Assembly: GCF_964030895.1 (NCBI RefSeq)
Contig: NZ_OZ034986.1
Span: 744,001 to 808,000 of the forward strand
Length of the DNA stretch: 64,000 nt
Direction of reading: 5' to 3'
DNA from: Spiroplasma endosymbiont of Nebria brevicollis
GTDB taxonomy: Bacteria > Bacillota_I > Bacilli_A > Mycoplasmatales > VBWQ01
Positions 20,970 through 30,556 of the stretch are shown piece after piece. The position numbers were made by a program, and so were the translations under genes. The notes below the pieces were generated by a model. That model made no database searches and was not told the origin of the DNA. It saw nothing but the letters and a program-made list of their open reading frames with translations. The stretch's first letter is position 1; each line of letters begins with the position of its first letter.

Positions 20970-21551
20970 CTAATTTTTGTGGTCCGTGTCTAAAGTATTA
21001 TTTTTAGCCGGTGGTAAGTAATCACTTAAATATCCTAACAAAGTAAATGTTGAATTTTCATCGTTAACATACCAGATGTCACTAGTTTTACCTAATTGTT
21101 CAAACATAGTTTGACAGAAAATACGGAATGAATCTAAGATTTTACGATTGGTTCAACCACCATATGCTTCTGCTCAAAGTGGTGTATCTCAATGAAATAA
21201 GATGGGTATAATTTGTACGTTATTGGCTTTTAAACTAGCAAAAACATTTTTGTAAAAGATAATACCTTCCATATTAATGGAAGAATCATTAATAAGCATA
21301 ACTCGTGTTCAATCTAAATTGTAAACTAAACCATTTAAACCCATTTGTCCCATAATTTTACTATCAGTTTCATATTTATGATAAAAGTCATTCTTGACAT
21401 TCATTCCTTCAAAAAAGCGATTTTTTTTAATTTTAAACCAATGGTCTCAGATGGTTGGGGTTTTGCCATCAATGGCAAAAGCACCTTCAGTTTGCGGACC
21501 AGAAAAGGCGCTACCTCATAAGAATTTGTCAGGGAAACTATATTTTTTCAT
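20970..21551 (-). pseudogene. Glycoside hydrolase family 1, C-terminal half missing
   Basis: The first 193 residues of a GH1 phospho-beta-glucosidase are present: FPDKFLWGSAFSGPQTEGAF at the start, LDWTRVM, and LFHWDTPLWAEAYGGWTNR. The acid/base region, normally TFNEP, reads WYVNDENS. Translation ends at TAG near residue 194, whereas family members have about 470 residues; the nucleophile region (TENG) is absent. The start overlaps the end of mupG by 14 bp, so both were made together. A truncated protein could not catalyse hydrolysis. Confidence 0.75.
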
Positions 21552-22662
21552 TGTTATTACCGCCGATAAACTTAAAAGGACGATTAGATACTAAGTAAGG
21601 AATAAAGTTTAAATCTTCTGGTGCTAATTTTCCTACAACATTACGAATCCCGTCGTTTTTAATTTTATTAGTAATAATATGGAGTTCACCACAATAGTTT
21701 TGTGCATTATTATTAAGGATTACCACATCACCAATTTCTAATCATTCATTAGTTTTGTGCTTGGGGATTGATAAGTCTTTATACGTAATGCGAGACATAG
21801 AACTACGAATTAAATCTTGGGCTAAATCAGGACGAACACTATGAATATTGTTATCAAAAATAATAGTTTTTTCATTAGCAGTAACATCTTTACTTAATTG
21901 AATATTTAAAGATAAGGTTTCATAATCAATATTGTTGATTTGGATTAAATCATCTTTAGTTAAAAACTGATTAGCAACAATAACCATATCTAAACATAAA
22001 GCAACGTAGTGGCGAATTTGTGTTGTTAATGGCCAATCACGGTGCATTTCTAATGCTGGTAAATTGTCATTATAAACTCATGGTCCTACCTTGTCTTTTC
22101 CTAATAGAGTAACAAATGAAGCAAACGGAATTTTATTCATGATACTTTCTGCTTGATTTAAAGAAAAAAAATCAATATCAGCACCTGTATAACGTTGGGG
22201 ATAGAAGTTATAACAACTAATTAAGTTTTTAGCATGAGCGTTATATTGTAATAATAAGCGTTCTACTTCATCAATGGCATGGGAACCGTTAATAATAATT
22301 TTAAAGTTTAATTTATTTTGGCTTAATTTGGCTTGTTCTTGAATGGTAATCCCTTCATCACAGCGAATTCCGGTAACACCTTGATTTTTAAATCATTTAA
22401 TAAATTCATCACGTTTAGCAATATTAAGTTTAAAATCATTAATAAATTCTTGATTAATATCAACATAAACATCTATATTATATTTTTTAGCGGTTGTTGT
22501 TAAAACTATTAATTTTTCTAAATGTTCTTTTTCGGTTGGTTTAAAGTTAATTAAAGTTGTGAAAATGGTTTGTATTTTATTTTCACCCAACAATTGGGTG
22601 TAACTAGTAAGTTTTTCTAAGGTTGTTAAATGTAAATAAATTGATGCACCAATTTTTGTCAT
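21538..22662 (-). CDS. MupG-like 6-phospho-N-acetylmuramidase family (DUF871)
   Basis: A 374-residue protein with an N-terminal TIM barrel (IGASIYLHLTTLEKLTSYTQLL, then IFTTLINFKPTEKEHLEKL, VYVDINQEFI) and a C-terminal cyclophilin-like domain, the two-domain layout of DUF871/MupG. MupG cleaves MurNAc-6P-GlcNAc after PTS uptake. Mollicutes lack peptidoglycan, so here the substrate would come from other bacteria, or be another phospho-disaccharide. Two TGA Trp codons. Paired with a truncated GH1 gene. Confidence 0.8.
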
Positions 22663-22865
22663 ATTTTTGTTTCTCCTTATGGTTTCTCAAGATTTTTTTC
22701 TCTCCCTTTTATGTACAATTGAAATTTTACCACATAAATATCGAGAAAAACCAAATGTTATTCATGTCAGAAATTCCTAAATTAAAAATTAAAAAAGATT
22801 GAACAATCAATTTTAAGTGTATATAATCTTTATCACCTGTATTGTTAGAATAGGAAAAAATATAA

Positions 22866-23546
22866 ATGGAAAATATAGAAGTAAGAACAAGAAAAATTAT
22901 TGAAGATAATTACCGAACCCTTTTTATTAATTTTGCAAGAATAAGGTATAAGTCAGTTAACAATACTATAACTAAATCAGATTATGAACAGTACGAAGAA
23001 TTAATTAAAAATATAAAATTTATTTCAATTCTAAAAGAAGAATGAAAATCAAAAAATTTTAAAAAGAAAGAATTATTAGACCTAAATAACAATATTCCTA
23101 GTCTTAGAAACCCTTTTTTACTTTTTTCTGGGAGTTGGATTGTAATTTTAGTCATTACGTTTATAATAATATCTTCTACTATTCCGATAGTATGACTAGG
23201 ATTAATACTATTAATACCAGTCATACCCTTTATTAAACCTTTTAAACCAATAATTTCTCATATTAAAAATTTATTTAGAAAAATTAAAAATAAGAAAATA
23301 AAATATCAAAATGAAGCAAAAGAAAGAAAAATGAAAAAAATATTAAATCAATACGATATAAAACAAGAAGATTATACTATTTGAAAAACTAATTATTTTT
23401 CTAACATTGAAAACAAAATCAACACAAACATACAAAGTTCTGATAAGCAAGATAAAAGTATTAAACAAAGCACTATAGATGAAATAAATGCAAGTGAATC
23501 ACAAAATAACACCAAATGCAAAAAGAAATTCAATGCCATGCGTTAA
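22866..23546 (+). CDS. Two-span membrane protein, unknown
   Basis: A 226-residue protein. The N-terminal 85 residues are charged and helical. Two membrane spans follow (about residues 90-108 and 111-128), then a basic, Lys-rich cytoplasmic tail that turns polar near the C-terminus. It stands alone on the plus strand inside a minus-strand block, which suggests later insertion. Just downstream (23560-23640) a short segment HVYFDEYMKLNEFNNAL could be a transposase remnant. Family not recognised. Confidence 0.65.
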
Positions 23547-23682
23547 TTAAGTTTACTATCAGATTTCTCTCACATGTATACTTTGATGAATATATGAAAC
23601 TCAATGAGTTCAACAATGCTTTGAATACACAACAAGTTTGAGAATTATAATTACCCTATATATTTCTTAAAAAAATTTAAAG

Positions 23683-24360
23683 TTAAAAAATATTTTTATG
23701 TAAAAATACTAAACAATTACCTTGTTTAATTTTTAAACTAGGAACATGGTTAGGTAATACTAAAAATTCATTACTAAATGATTGTGTATCATTAGTACTA
23801 ATAATAATGTCTTGGTTAGGATAGTATTTACAACCACTAAAATTATAAATAACTGGTTGGTTGTCATAACTAAAAAAGGAAATATAGTCATAAGTAAGTT
23901 GCTGTTGGGTAAAAGTGTAGTGTTCATTACTTTTTAACATAAAACAATAATTATTTTCTCCAAGTAAAATGGGATTGTATTGTTGATATTTTAAACAAAT
24001 ATTAATGCTTGCCATTAGCATGTCTCAACGTGTCCCATCAGCTACTAACACAATTTGTTGGAAATTTAGTTTGCGTTCTAAAGCTGACATAATGGCTAGT
24101 TCACTATCAAGTTGGTCTTTAACACTATTAAAAACAATCATTTCTAAATGTAAATTTTTACGATCTTTATTTATTTTTGATAATTGTTGTTTGCTTATAG
24201 TATCATTGTCACCACAAATAAAAGCTATCGGTTTATCATTCTTTAATAAATTTATAATTCCAGTTTCAACTCCAACATAAATGGGATTAATAAATTGGCT
24301 AAAATCAATTTTATAATCACGACTGACAATTACTAATTGTTGAAAGTTATCCTTACTCAT
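23683..24360 (-). CDS. thiN: Thiamine pyrophosphokinase
   Basis: A 225-residue protein of thiamine diphosphokinase layout: an N-terminal catalytic domain with YVGVETGIINLL and FICGDNDTIS (family GD.DS), DQLDSELAIMSAL (family T.KD.TD.e.Al), and DGTRWDMLMASI (family GGR.DH...n). The C-terminal part is the beta domain binding thiamine. It transfers pyrophosphate from ATP to thiamine. It overlaps rpe by 8 bp, as in the Bacillus order rsgA-rpe-thiN. Quite diverged. Confidence 0.8.
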
Positions 24361-25033
24361 GAGAAAATAACTTATCCACTTGTGTTTTAATCGGATTGTT
24401 ACTATTTAATAAATAACTACCTGCTACTAAATAATTAGCACCCACATTAATACAAGCGTGGGCTGTTAAATCATTGATACCCCCATCAACACCAATCGTT
24501 AAATTAGGAAAATTATTAGCAATATGTGCTACTAATAATTTAATTTTATTAGTACTATCAGCAATGAAGGCTTGACCACCAGCACCTGGTTTGACACTCA
24601 TAATTAGAATGGTATCAAGGTATGGTAAATAATGAAAGATTTTAGAAATAGCAGTATCTGGGTTAATCGCTAAACCTTTTTTAAATCCCGGATTTTTTCA
24701 CATTAGAAATTCTGTTAGTTGGTCTTTCGTTAATGCTTCATAGTGTAAAGTAATGTTTTTTACTTGTGGTAACATGAATGGTTTTAAATAGTCATGAACT
24801 TTAGGGGTTGTGATTTTAACCATTAAATGACAGTCAAGATTAAAATTTGGATTAAACTGACAAATATCACTTAAAATTTTCGGACCAAAACTTAAGTTAG
24901 GGACAAAATGATGGTCCATGACATCAAAGTGAATTCAATTAATACCTGCTTGTTGTAAATTTGTTAAATCATCTTTCAAAGATAAATAGTTAGCTGTTAA
25001 GACACTAGCTGCAATCGTAACATTAGTTTTCAT
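24353..25033 (-). CDS. rpe: Ribulose-phosphate 3-epimerase
   Basis: A 226-residue TIM barrel. Signature motifs IHFDVMDHHFVPNLSFGP (metal and catalytic Asp), LDCHLMV, ILIMSVKPGAGGQAF and IGVDGGIND are intact. It interconverts ribulose-5-phosphate and xylulose-5-phosphate in the pentose phosphate pathway. In the operon rsmB-prpC-prkC-rsgA-rpe-thiN. Confidence 0.95.
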
Positions 25034-25055
25034 ATAATTTTATTACCTCCGAAAC

Positions 25056-25931
25056 TTATTTTTTAGTGTGTTGAAACTCTCCTAAAATTTTACAATAATC
25101 TTCATAAAAAAATGTGGGAATAACTCTATTTTTCACAGCTAATTTAATAGCACATTCTGACTCTTGTTGATGTAAACAAGTCCGAAATTTACATTTTTGT
25201 CAAATATTATTGAAACTAGGAAAGTTAGTAGCAATATCAACATTAGTTAGGCCTTGTAGTTGAAAAACAGAAAAACCAGGAGTATCAGCGATAATACCAC
25301 CAAGACAAAAATATAACCGTGATTTAGTGGTCGTATGCTTACCACGATTTAAAGCAGCAGAAATATTTTGTGTTCATAATTTTAAATCTTTATCTAGACT
25401 ATTTAAGGTCGTACTTTTCCCAACCCCAGATGTGCCCGTTAAAAGTGATAGTTTATTAATAAAAACTTGTTTTAGTTCTTGTAAACCTTGTTTAGTTACA
25501 TTAGAAAGCAATATCGTTTTAATTCCCAAGTCTTGATAAGATTCGATTTTAGTTCATACTTCGTGGTCTTTGGTTACTAAATCCGTTTTTGTAAAAACTA
25601 AAATCATTGCTAAATGGTAAAAATTAAAAATCGTTAGTAACTTGTTTAGTAAAAAACTACTAAATGCAGGCTGTACTAAAGCACTAACAATTAATACTTG
25701 GTCAACATTGGCGATGCTCGGACGATATAGTTCATTAATGCGTGGTAAAATCTTTTCAACTAATGGATAATTTGGATCAGAAAAATTGACTTCAACATAA
25801 TCGCCAACTAAAATTTTAGGTTTGTTAAACTTCAGATTACCTCTAATTAAACAGCGATGAATAATTTGATTAATAGCCACATCAACAAAATTATTAGCAA
25901 CATTAATGACCATTGCTTGTTGTAAATGCAT
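25056..25931 (-). CDS. rsgA: Ribosome small subunit GTPase RsgA
   Basis: A 291-residue circularly permuted GTPase: OB domain first, then G4 FTKTD, G1 GTSGVGKST, G3 DTPGF, and the C-terminal zinc motif C-x4-C-x-H-x5-C in KCKFRTCLHQQESEC. It acts late in 30S maturation. Ribosome binding site AGGAGG lies directly after the prkC stop. Several TGA Trp codons. Confidence 0.95.
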
Positions 25932-25952
25932 TGCTTAGTTCCTCCTTTAGTA

Positions 25953-26948
25953 TTAGACTAATACGCTAATCATAACACCAATTAAAGCACAAATGATTAT
26001 AATTAAACTAAATAAAAATCATCTTTTAACATAGAAGGGTTGTTTTAACTTGTCAACATTGAGATTAATTGTTTTATTTTTGAGAATTATGACTTGCGTT
26101 TTATTAGTTCGTTTTTCATTTTTACGCGTACTTTCTAAACAAGTGGCAAGATCACTTTGTAATGCTTCAATCGTTTGGTAGCGACCAGCAATGGTTTTAC
26201 AAGTGGCTTTCATAATAATATTTTCCAAACTTTGGGGGATTTTATTATTAATGTCACGAACTAAAGGCATGGGTTCTTTAATATGCTTAGATGCTAACAT
26301 TTGAGGATTTTTATGTAAAAATGGTGGTTTACCAATTAATAGTTCGTATAAAATAATTCCCATCGCATAAATATCACTTTGTGTAGTTGGTTTTTGAAGT
26401 CGCACAACTTCGGGAGCAATGTATTTCATGGTTCCGACAACTTGATTAGCATGTTTTTTTACTTCATAATCATCAATGACAGCAATGCCAAAATCTAAAA
26501 CTTTGATAGCACCGCTGGCTGTTAGGATAATGTTTTCTGGTTTTAAATCACGATGAATAATACCTGCTGCATGACAAGCATTAATTCCTTTTAAAATTTC
26601 TTGGGTAATAGCTACTGCTTCACTAACTCCTAAGACCGAATTAGTAGTTAAATATTCTTTTAAAGTTTTACCTTCTAGTAGTTCAAATACTAAACATCAA
26701 TCAGTTTTATCAATAAAAACATCGTAAACTAAAATGACATTAGGGTGTTTAATGCGTGCTACAGCATTGATTTCTTGTAAAAATCGTTCTTTAATCAAAT
26801 CATCTAATGGGGAAATAGGATTAATAACTTTAAGTGCCACTTTACGGTCTAAAAATTTATCATGAGCTTCATAAACTTTCGCCATGCCACCAGAACCAAT
26901 TTGTTTAGTAACTTGATAGCGGTTGTTTAAGATTTTATTTATTTCCAT
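25953..26948 (-). CDS. prkC: Serine/threonine protein kinase, single membrane span
   Basis: A 331-residue Hanks-type kinase: glycine loop GSGGMAKVYEA, catalytic Lys in VALKVI, HRDLKPEN, DFG, APE, DIYAMGIILYELL. The kinase domain ends near residue 260; a basic linker and one membrane span (last 22 residues) follow. There are no PASTA repeats, which bind muropeptides in walled relatives, fitting a wall-less cell. ATG at 26948 has GGTGGA upstream. Its partner phosphatase gene is next door, so they likely act as a reversible switch. Confidence 0.94.
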
Positions 26949-27048
26949 TAGATCCACCAATACTTTAGTTTTAATTATCGCTTAAATATATTTTACATTA
27001 AAACATATTTATATTACTATATCACACCTACTTAATAGGAATTTTTTG

Positions 27049-27795
27049 TTAATTAATTGCTATTAATAATGCCGTTACGTTATCGGTTGAAGCATTATTT
27101 AGTGCTTGTTTAATTAATAGTTTAACTTTGATATTAAGATTAACTTTTTTCATTAAAATACTAGTAATTTCGTGATTTTCTAAAAAGTCATGAGCACCAT
27201 CACTTGTTAATAAAAAATAGCTATTTGTAGAAATCGGTAAATGAAAAATATCAGTTTTTAAAGTTTTAGATGGACCTAAGGCACTCGTTAATGCTTTTCA
27301 ATAAGTTTGATTTAAATCTAATGGTTCTGGTTGTTCTTCTTGGGTTTTTAAATATAAATTTAAAACATTATGGTCAACAGTTAATTGTTTTAAACCATTT
27401 TCATTAAACAAATAAATTCGTGAATCACCAATATTAACTAAGTAGGCTTTATTGTTAGCAATTAAAACAATTACCATGGTTGTCCCCATATCCATTGCTT
27501 CATGATTGGAGAGACTATACTCATACATTGCTTCATGAATGGTATCAATTTGAGTTTGTAGTCAAGCGTGAATTTGCATATCGTGTTTTAATTTAGTAAA
27601 GTCTGTAGTTTGAAAAAATTTTTTCAACATATTAATAGCCATGTTGCTTGCAATTTCACCACACTTGTGACCACCTAAACCATCACAAACAGCAGCCAAA
27701 CTTTGTCCAGTTTTGTTTGCAATATATAAAGCAGCATCTTGATTGTTTTTACGATAATTACCAATATCAGTTTTGTAACTAGCAATTATTTTCAT
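27049..27795 (-). CDS. prpC: PP2C-type protein phosphatase
   Basis: A 248-residue PPM phosphatase. Metal-binding motifs are present: GNYRKNNQDA, VCDGLGGHKCGE, NIGDSRIYL, LLTSDGAHDFL and STDNVTALLI. It dephosphorylates Ser/Thr residues placed by PrkC, depending on Mg or Mn. It lies between rsmB and prkC, the conserved Firmicute order. Confidence 0.94.
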
Positions 27796-27810
27796 AGTTA
27801 CCACTCATCT

Positions 27811-29094
27811 CTATACTTCTTTTTTTAACTTGCAAATGTAGAAGCCATCTGTTCCTTCATGAAAACCAAAGATTTGTCGTTCTTCAATAATCGTCATTTT
27901 GGGAAATTTTTTAATGAATGTTGCAATTTGATTTTGATTTTCTTCCATGTTAAAAGTACAAGTTACATATACTAACATTCCTTGTGATTTTAATTGTTGA
28001 TATGCTTTTTCTAATAATTGTGTTTGAACAATAATTAGATTATCAATTTGTTCTTTTGTTCAGTTAATCAATTTAACTTCTGGTTTGCGTTTAATTAACC
28101 CTGAAGCAGTACTTGGGGCATCAATTAAAATCTTGTCAAATTTTTGGTTAAAGTTAAAGATAATAGCATCACAAGGTATGATATTGGTGTTAGTTACTCC
28201 TAGTTTAATTAAATATTGATGAGCAATTTTTAAACGATTAGCATTAATATCAGTAGCGATAATGGTTCCTTTATTAGCCATAAGGGCGGCTATGTGGACA
28301 GTTTTTGAACCAATCCCTGCACACATGTCTAAAACTTCATCATAAGGTTTGGGATCAAGCATGTGACTCACAAGCATGCTTGCTTGGTCTTGCTTAATAA
28401 TATTTCCTTCTTGATAAAGTTTAGTGTTGAAAATCGATTTATTACTAATAATACCGTCGGAAACGATTTTACTTGGTTGAAAACCAAAGGTTTGGTAATG
28501 AGCATTAGTTAGCACATGTTGAACCGTTGTTTTTAAGGTGTTAACACGAAAACTAATTAATGGTTGTTTAAGATTATCTTTCATTAGTTGTAAAGCGATG
28601 TTAGTACTAAATTGTGATTTTACTAGGTTGTATAGTCATTGTGGATAACTATGTTTTATGAGTCTGATAGTACTACGTTTGGCTTTTGGTAAATTAAATT
28701 CTGATCTGAATTCAGCAAAACAAAGTTCTAATAGTCCAGAACTAATATGAACCATATCTTTGTTAATTGTTTTAACAATATTTAAAGTATCTTTAGTAAA
28801 CAATTGTCGGTCAGTAATTTCTAGGAAGTAAATTTCATAAAGTACTGTTCATAGAAAGATTGTTAATTCAAAGGGAATAGCAACACTTGGTTGTAAACGT
28901 AATCAAATTTGGTTTAAAATATAATCTAAATAAATTTGATTTTTTAAACTACCAAAAACTAGTTTTTCAATTAGTTCTTTTTCAAACATAGGGAGATCTT
29001 TATCTTGCATCATGTTTGCTAATAAGACATTACAGTGACCTTTTTCTAAGATGACTTTTAATAAAATTTTATATGCACTAGTTTGTATATTCAT
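27811..29094 (-). CDS. rsmB: 16S rRNA m5C methyltransferase RsmB
   Basis: A 427-residue protein: N-terminal NusB-like RNA-binding domain, then a Rossmann methyltransferase domain with SAM motif LDMCAGIGSKT and motif VI YVTCTFNMEEN holding the catalytic Cys. Motif IV, normally DAPCSG, reads DAPSTASG, so the second Cys used for product release is Ser328 (codon AGT at 28111-28113, one base from TGT). The known reaction is m5C967 formation with SAM. First gene of a six-gene operon. The substitution may lower turnover. Confidence 0.9.
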
Positions 29095-29201
29095 TGTTCT
29101 AACCCCACTATATCTTTTTTATTAGTTAAATATATTATAACTTAAATTATTTTTTTTGAATTTTGGAACATAGAGGATAGGATTAAGTAAAAATAAATAA
29201 T

Positions 29202-29228
29202 AAAAAATGCATTAATTGATGCATTTTT
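29202..29228. terminator. Bidirectional-looking terminator
   Basis: A near-perfect palindrome AAAAATGCAT/ATGCATTTTT between the SemiSWEET pair and rsmB. It has T runs on either strand, and would end the minus-strand SemiSWEET transcript. Confidence 0.6.
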
Positions 29229-29263
29229 AGGAAATTTAATTTAAATGAAACTGTTGATTCTAT

Positions 29264-29638
29264 CTAAACTAAATTTGATTTTTGATTTAAATTAACTTTC
29301 CCTTTTCATTTTTTACAGTCTTCACCATATTTGTACATATTATTAATTTTAATGCCTAGGATGATAGCTGCTCACATAGCACATGGTGTATTAGCACAAA
29401 TAACAACTAAATCTTTCATTAAGATTGTTGATTCACTAGCTCCAAAATAGGCAAGGTGACATACACCTCATAATACTCAAAGGCTGTTCGCAATAGTGTA
29501 AATAATAAATGTTGATAAAGAAATACCGTTAGTTTTTTTAGTTTTCACTGTTCGCAATGACTGAGGAAAGAATGCTACTACTGCAATTAAAGTAGCGATA
29601 AATCCAATCGTTGTTACAATTCATCATTGGCTTCCCAT
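29264..29638 (-). CDS. SemiSWEET / PQ-loop transporter, second of a tandem pair
   Basis: A 124-residue protein with PQ-loop motif AFFPQSLRTVKTKKTNGISL and three membrane spans, plus a polar Lys-rich tail of about 30 residues. Its ATG overlaps the stop of the upstream SemiSWEET (TAATG), so the two are translationally coupled and could make a heterodimer. Five or more Trp codons, several as TGA. Sugar specificity unknown. Confidence 0.8.
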
Positions 29639-29990
29639 TATGCATTTACCTCCAAAGTTCCGGCTTTTTCACCTAGCGTTTTCATATTCTTTACTTTAAC
29701 ATAAATAATACAGTTAGTAGCGATAATTGTCGCTGTATAAGGTAATATTAAAGTTGAACCTCATAAGATAATTGATGCTGTAGTTGCTCCGGGTGCTCAC
29801 ATTACTGGTAAGGCAATTGACAATACTCCAAATAAAAAAAAAATAAATTAGCAATATTATAAATAATATATGTTAATAATGTTATGTGCTTAGTTTCTTT
29901 AGTTTTTATTGTTTTGATAGCTTGTGGTATAAATGTTATAACAGCTAAAATGCCTGCTAAATAGCCGATAAATTGAATAAAAATTTCCAT
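29638..29990 (-). pseudogene. SemiSWEET, frameshifted in a 10-T homopolymer
   Basis: ATG at 29990 begins MEIFIQFIGYLAGILAV with PQ motif FIPQAIKTIKTKETKHITL. At a run of ten A at 29833-29842 (T on the coding strand) the frame shifts. Adding one T restores FGVLSIALPVMWAPGATT and a third span ending NMKTLGEKAGTLEVNA. It may be a real mutation, polymerase slippage, or a sequencing error. Start has GGAGAAA upstream. Confidence 0.7.
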
Positions 29991-30241
29991 TTTATTTCTC
30001 CTTTTCTAATCTCTCTGTTGATAATTATATTTTACTTATATTTTTTTTAAAATACAAAGCGTTTTTAAGATATTTTAAAAAATATTTTGTATTAATTTAG
30101 TTAAGTAATAACTGCTACTATCAGTAGTATTTAAATTATATTTTAGCTTGTAATTTAAATGCTAAAAGTTATAATGTTATGAATAGTTGTAACCACGGAT
30201 TATTTATAACAAAATATAATAATACATAAGTAGTGAAAAAT

Positions 30242-30358
30242 TATGAATTCAAAAAATAACTATTGCTTTTTAAACAAACACCAAGTTGTTAATGTACTAT
30301 ATTGTTTTATGTTTCAAAGCCAATGTACTAATCCAGATGAAAAAGGAAATTGTAAATA
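30242..30358 (+). CDS. Tiny Cys-containing ORF before a strong terminator
   Basis: 38 codons, MNSKNNYCFLNKHQVVNVLY..., with four Cys and a polar end NPDEKGNCK. A TATAAT box lies at about 30216-30221. There is no good ribosome binding site, but a strong terminator follows 30 bases after the stop, so this stretch is a complete transcription unit. It could code for a small protein or be a short RNA. Unrecognised. Confidence 0.3.
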
Positions 30359-30387
30359 AAAGTACTAACCGATATCAAGTTATAAAT

Positions 30388-30423
30388 TAAAACAGCCTTT
30401 ACTTTTCGTAAAGGCTGTTTTTT
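30388..30423 (+). terminator. Strong rho-independent terminator
   Basis: AAAACAGCCTTTAC pairs with its complement around a 5-base loop, followed by a T-rich run. It is the most GC-rich stem among terminators in this window. It ends plus-strand transcription of the small unit at 30242. Confidence 0.8.
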
Positions 30424-30454
30424 GATTGAACGTATAACAAAAATAGATATTTAA

Positions 30455-30487
30455 CGAAACCTTACAGTCGCTTGTAAGTCGGTTTCG
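30455..30487. other. Nested hairpin of unusual GC content
   Basis: CGAAACC and GGTTTCG form an outer 7-bp stem around an inner TTACA/TGTAA stem, followed by AGGGG. It is not followed by T, so not a normal terminator. It could be a structured RNA end, a protein-binding site or an attachment/replication element. No function can be assigned. Confidence 0.45.
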
Positions 30488-30556
30488 AGGGGTTGTTTTC
30501 CTTATCTATTGTATATCTTCAAAACCTTTTATATTTTACGCACTACCACTATTTTT

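Noticed and set aside
23560-23640. Small gene after the plus-strand membrane protein
   Set aside because: HVYFDEYMKLNEFNNAL has no start codon with a ribosome binding site and looks like a transposase fragment.
30455-30500. tRNA gene
   Set aside because: GGTTTCGAGGGG looks like a T-arm, but there is no acceptor stem, D-arm or anticodon arm within 80 bases on either strand.
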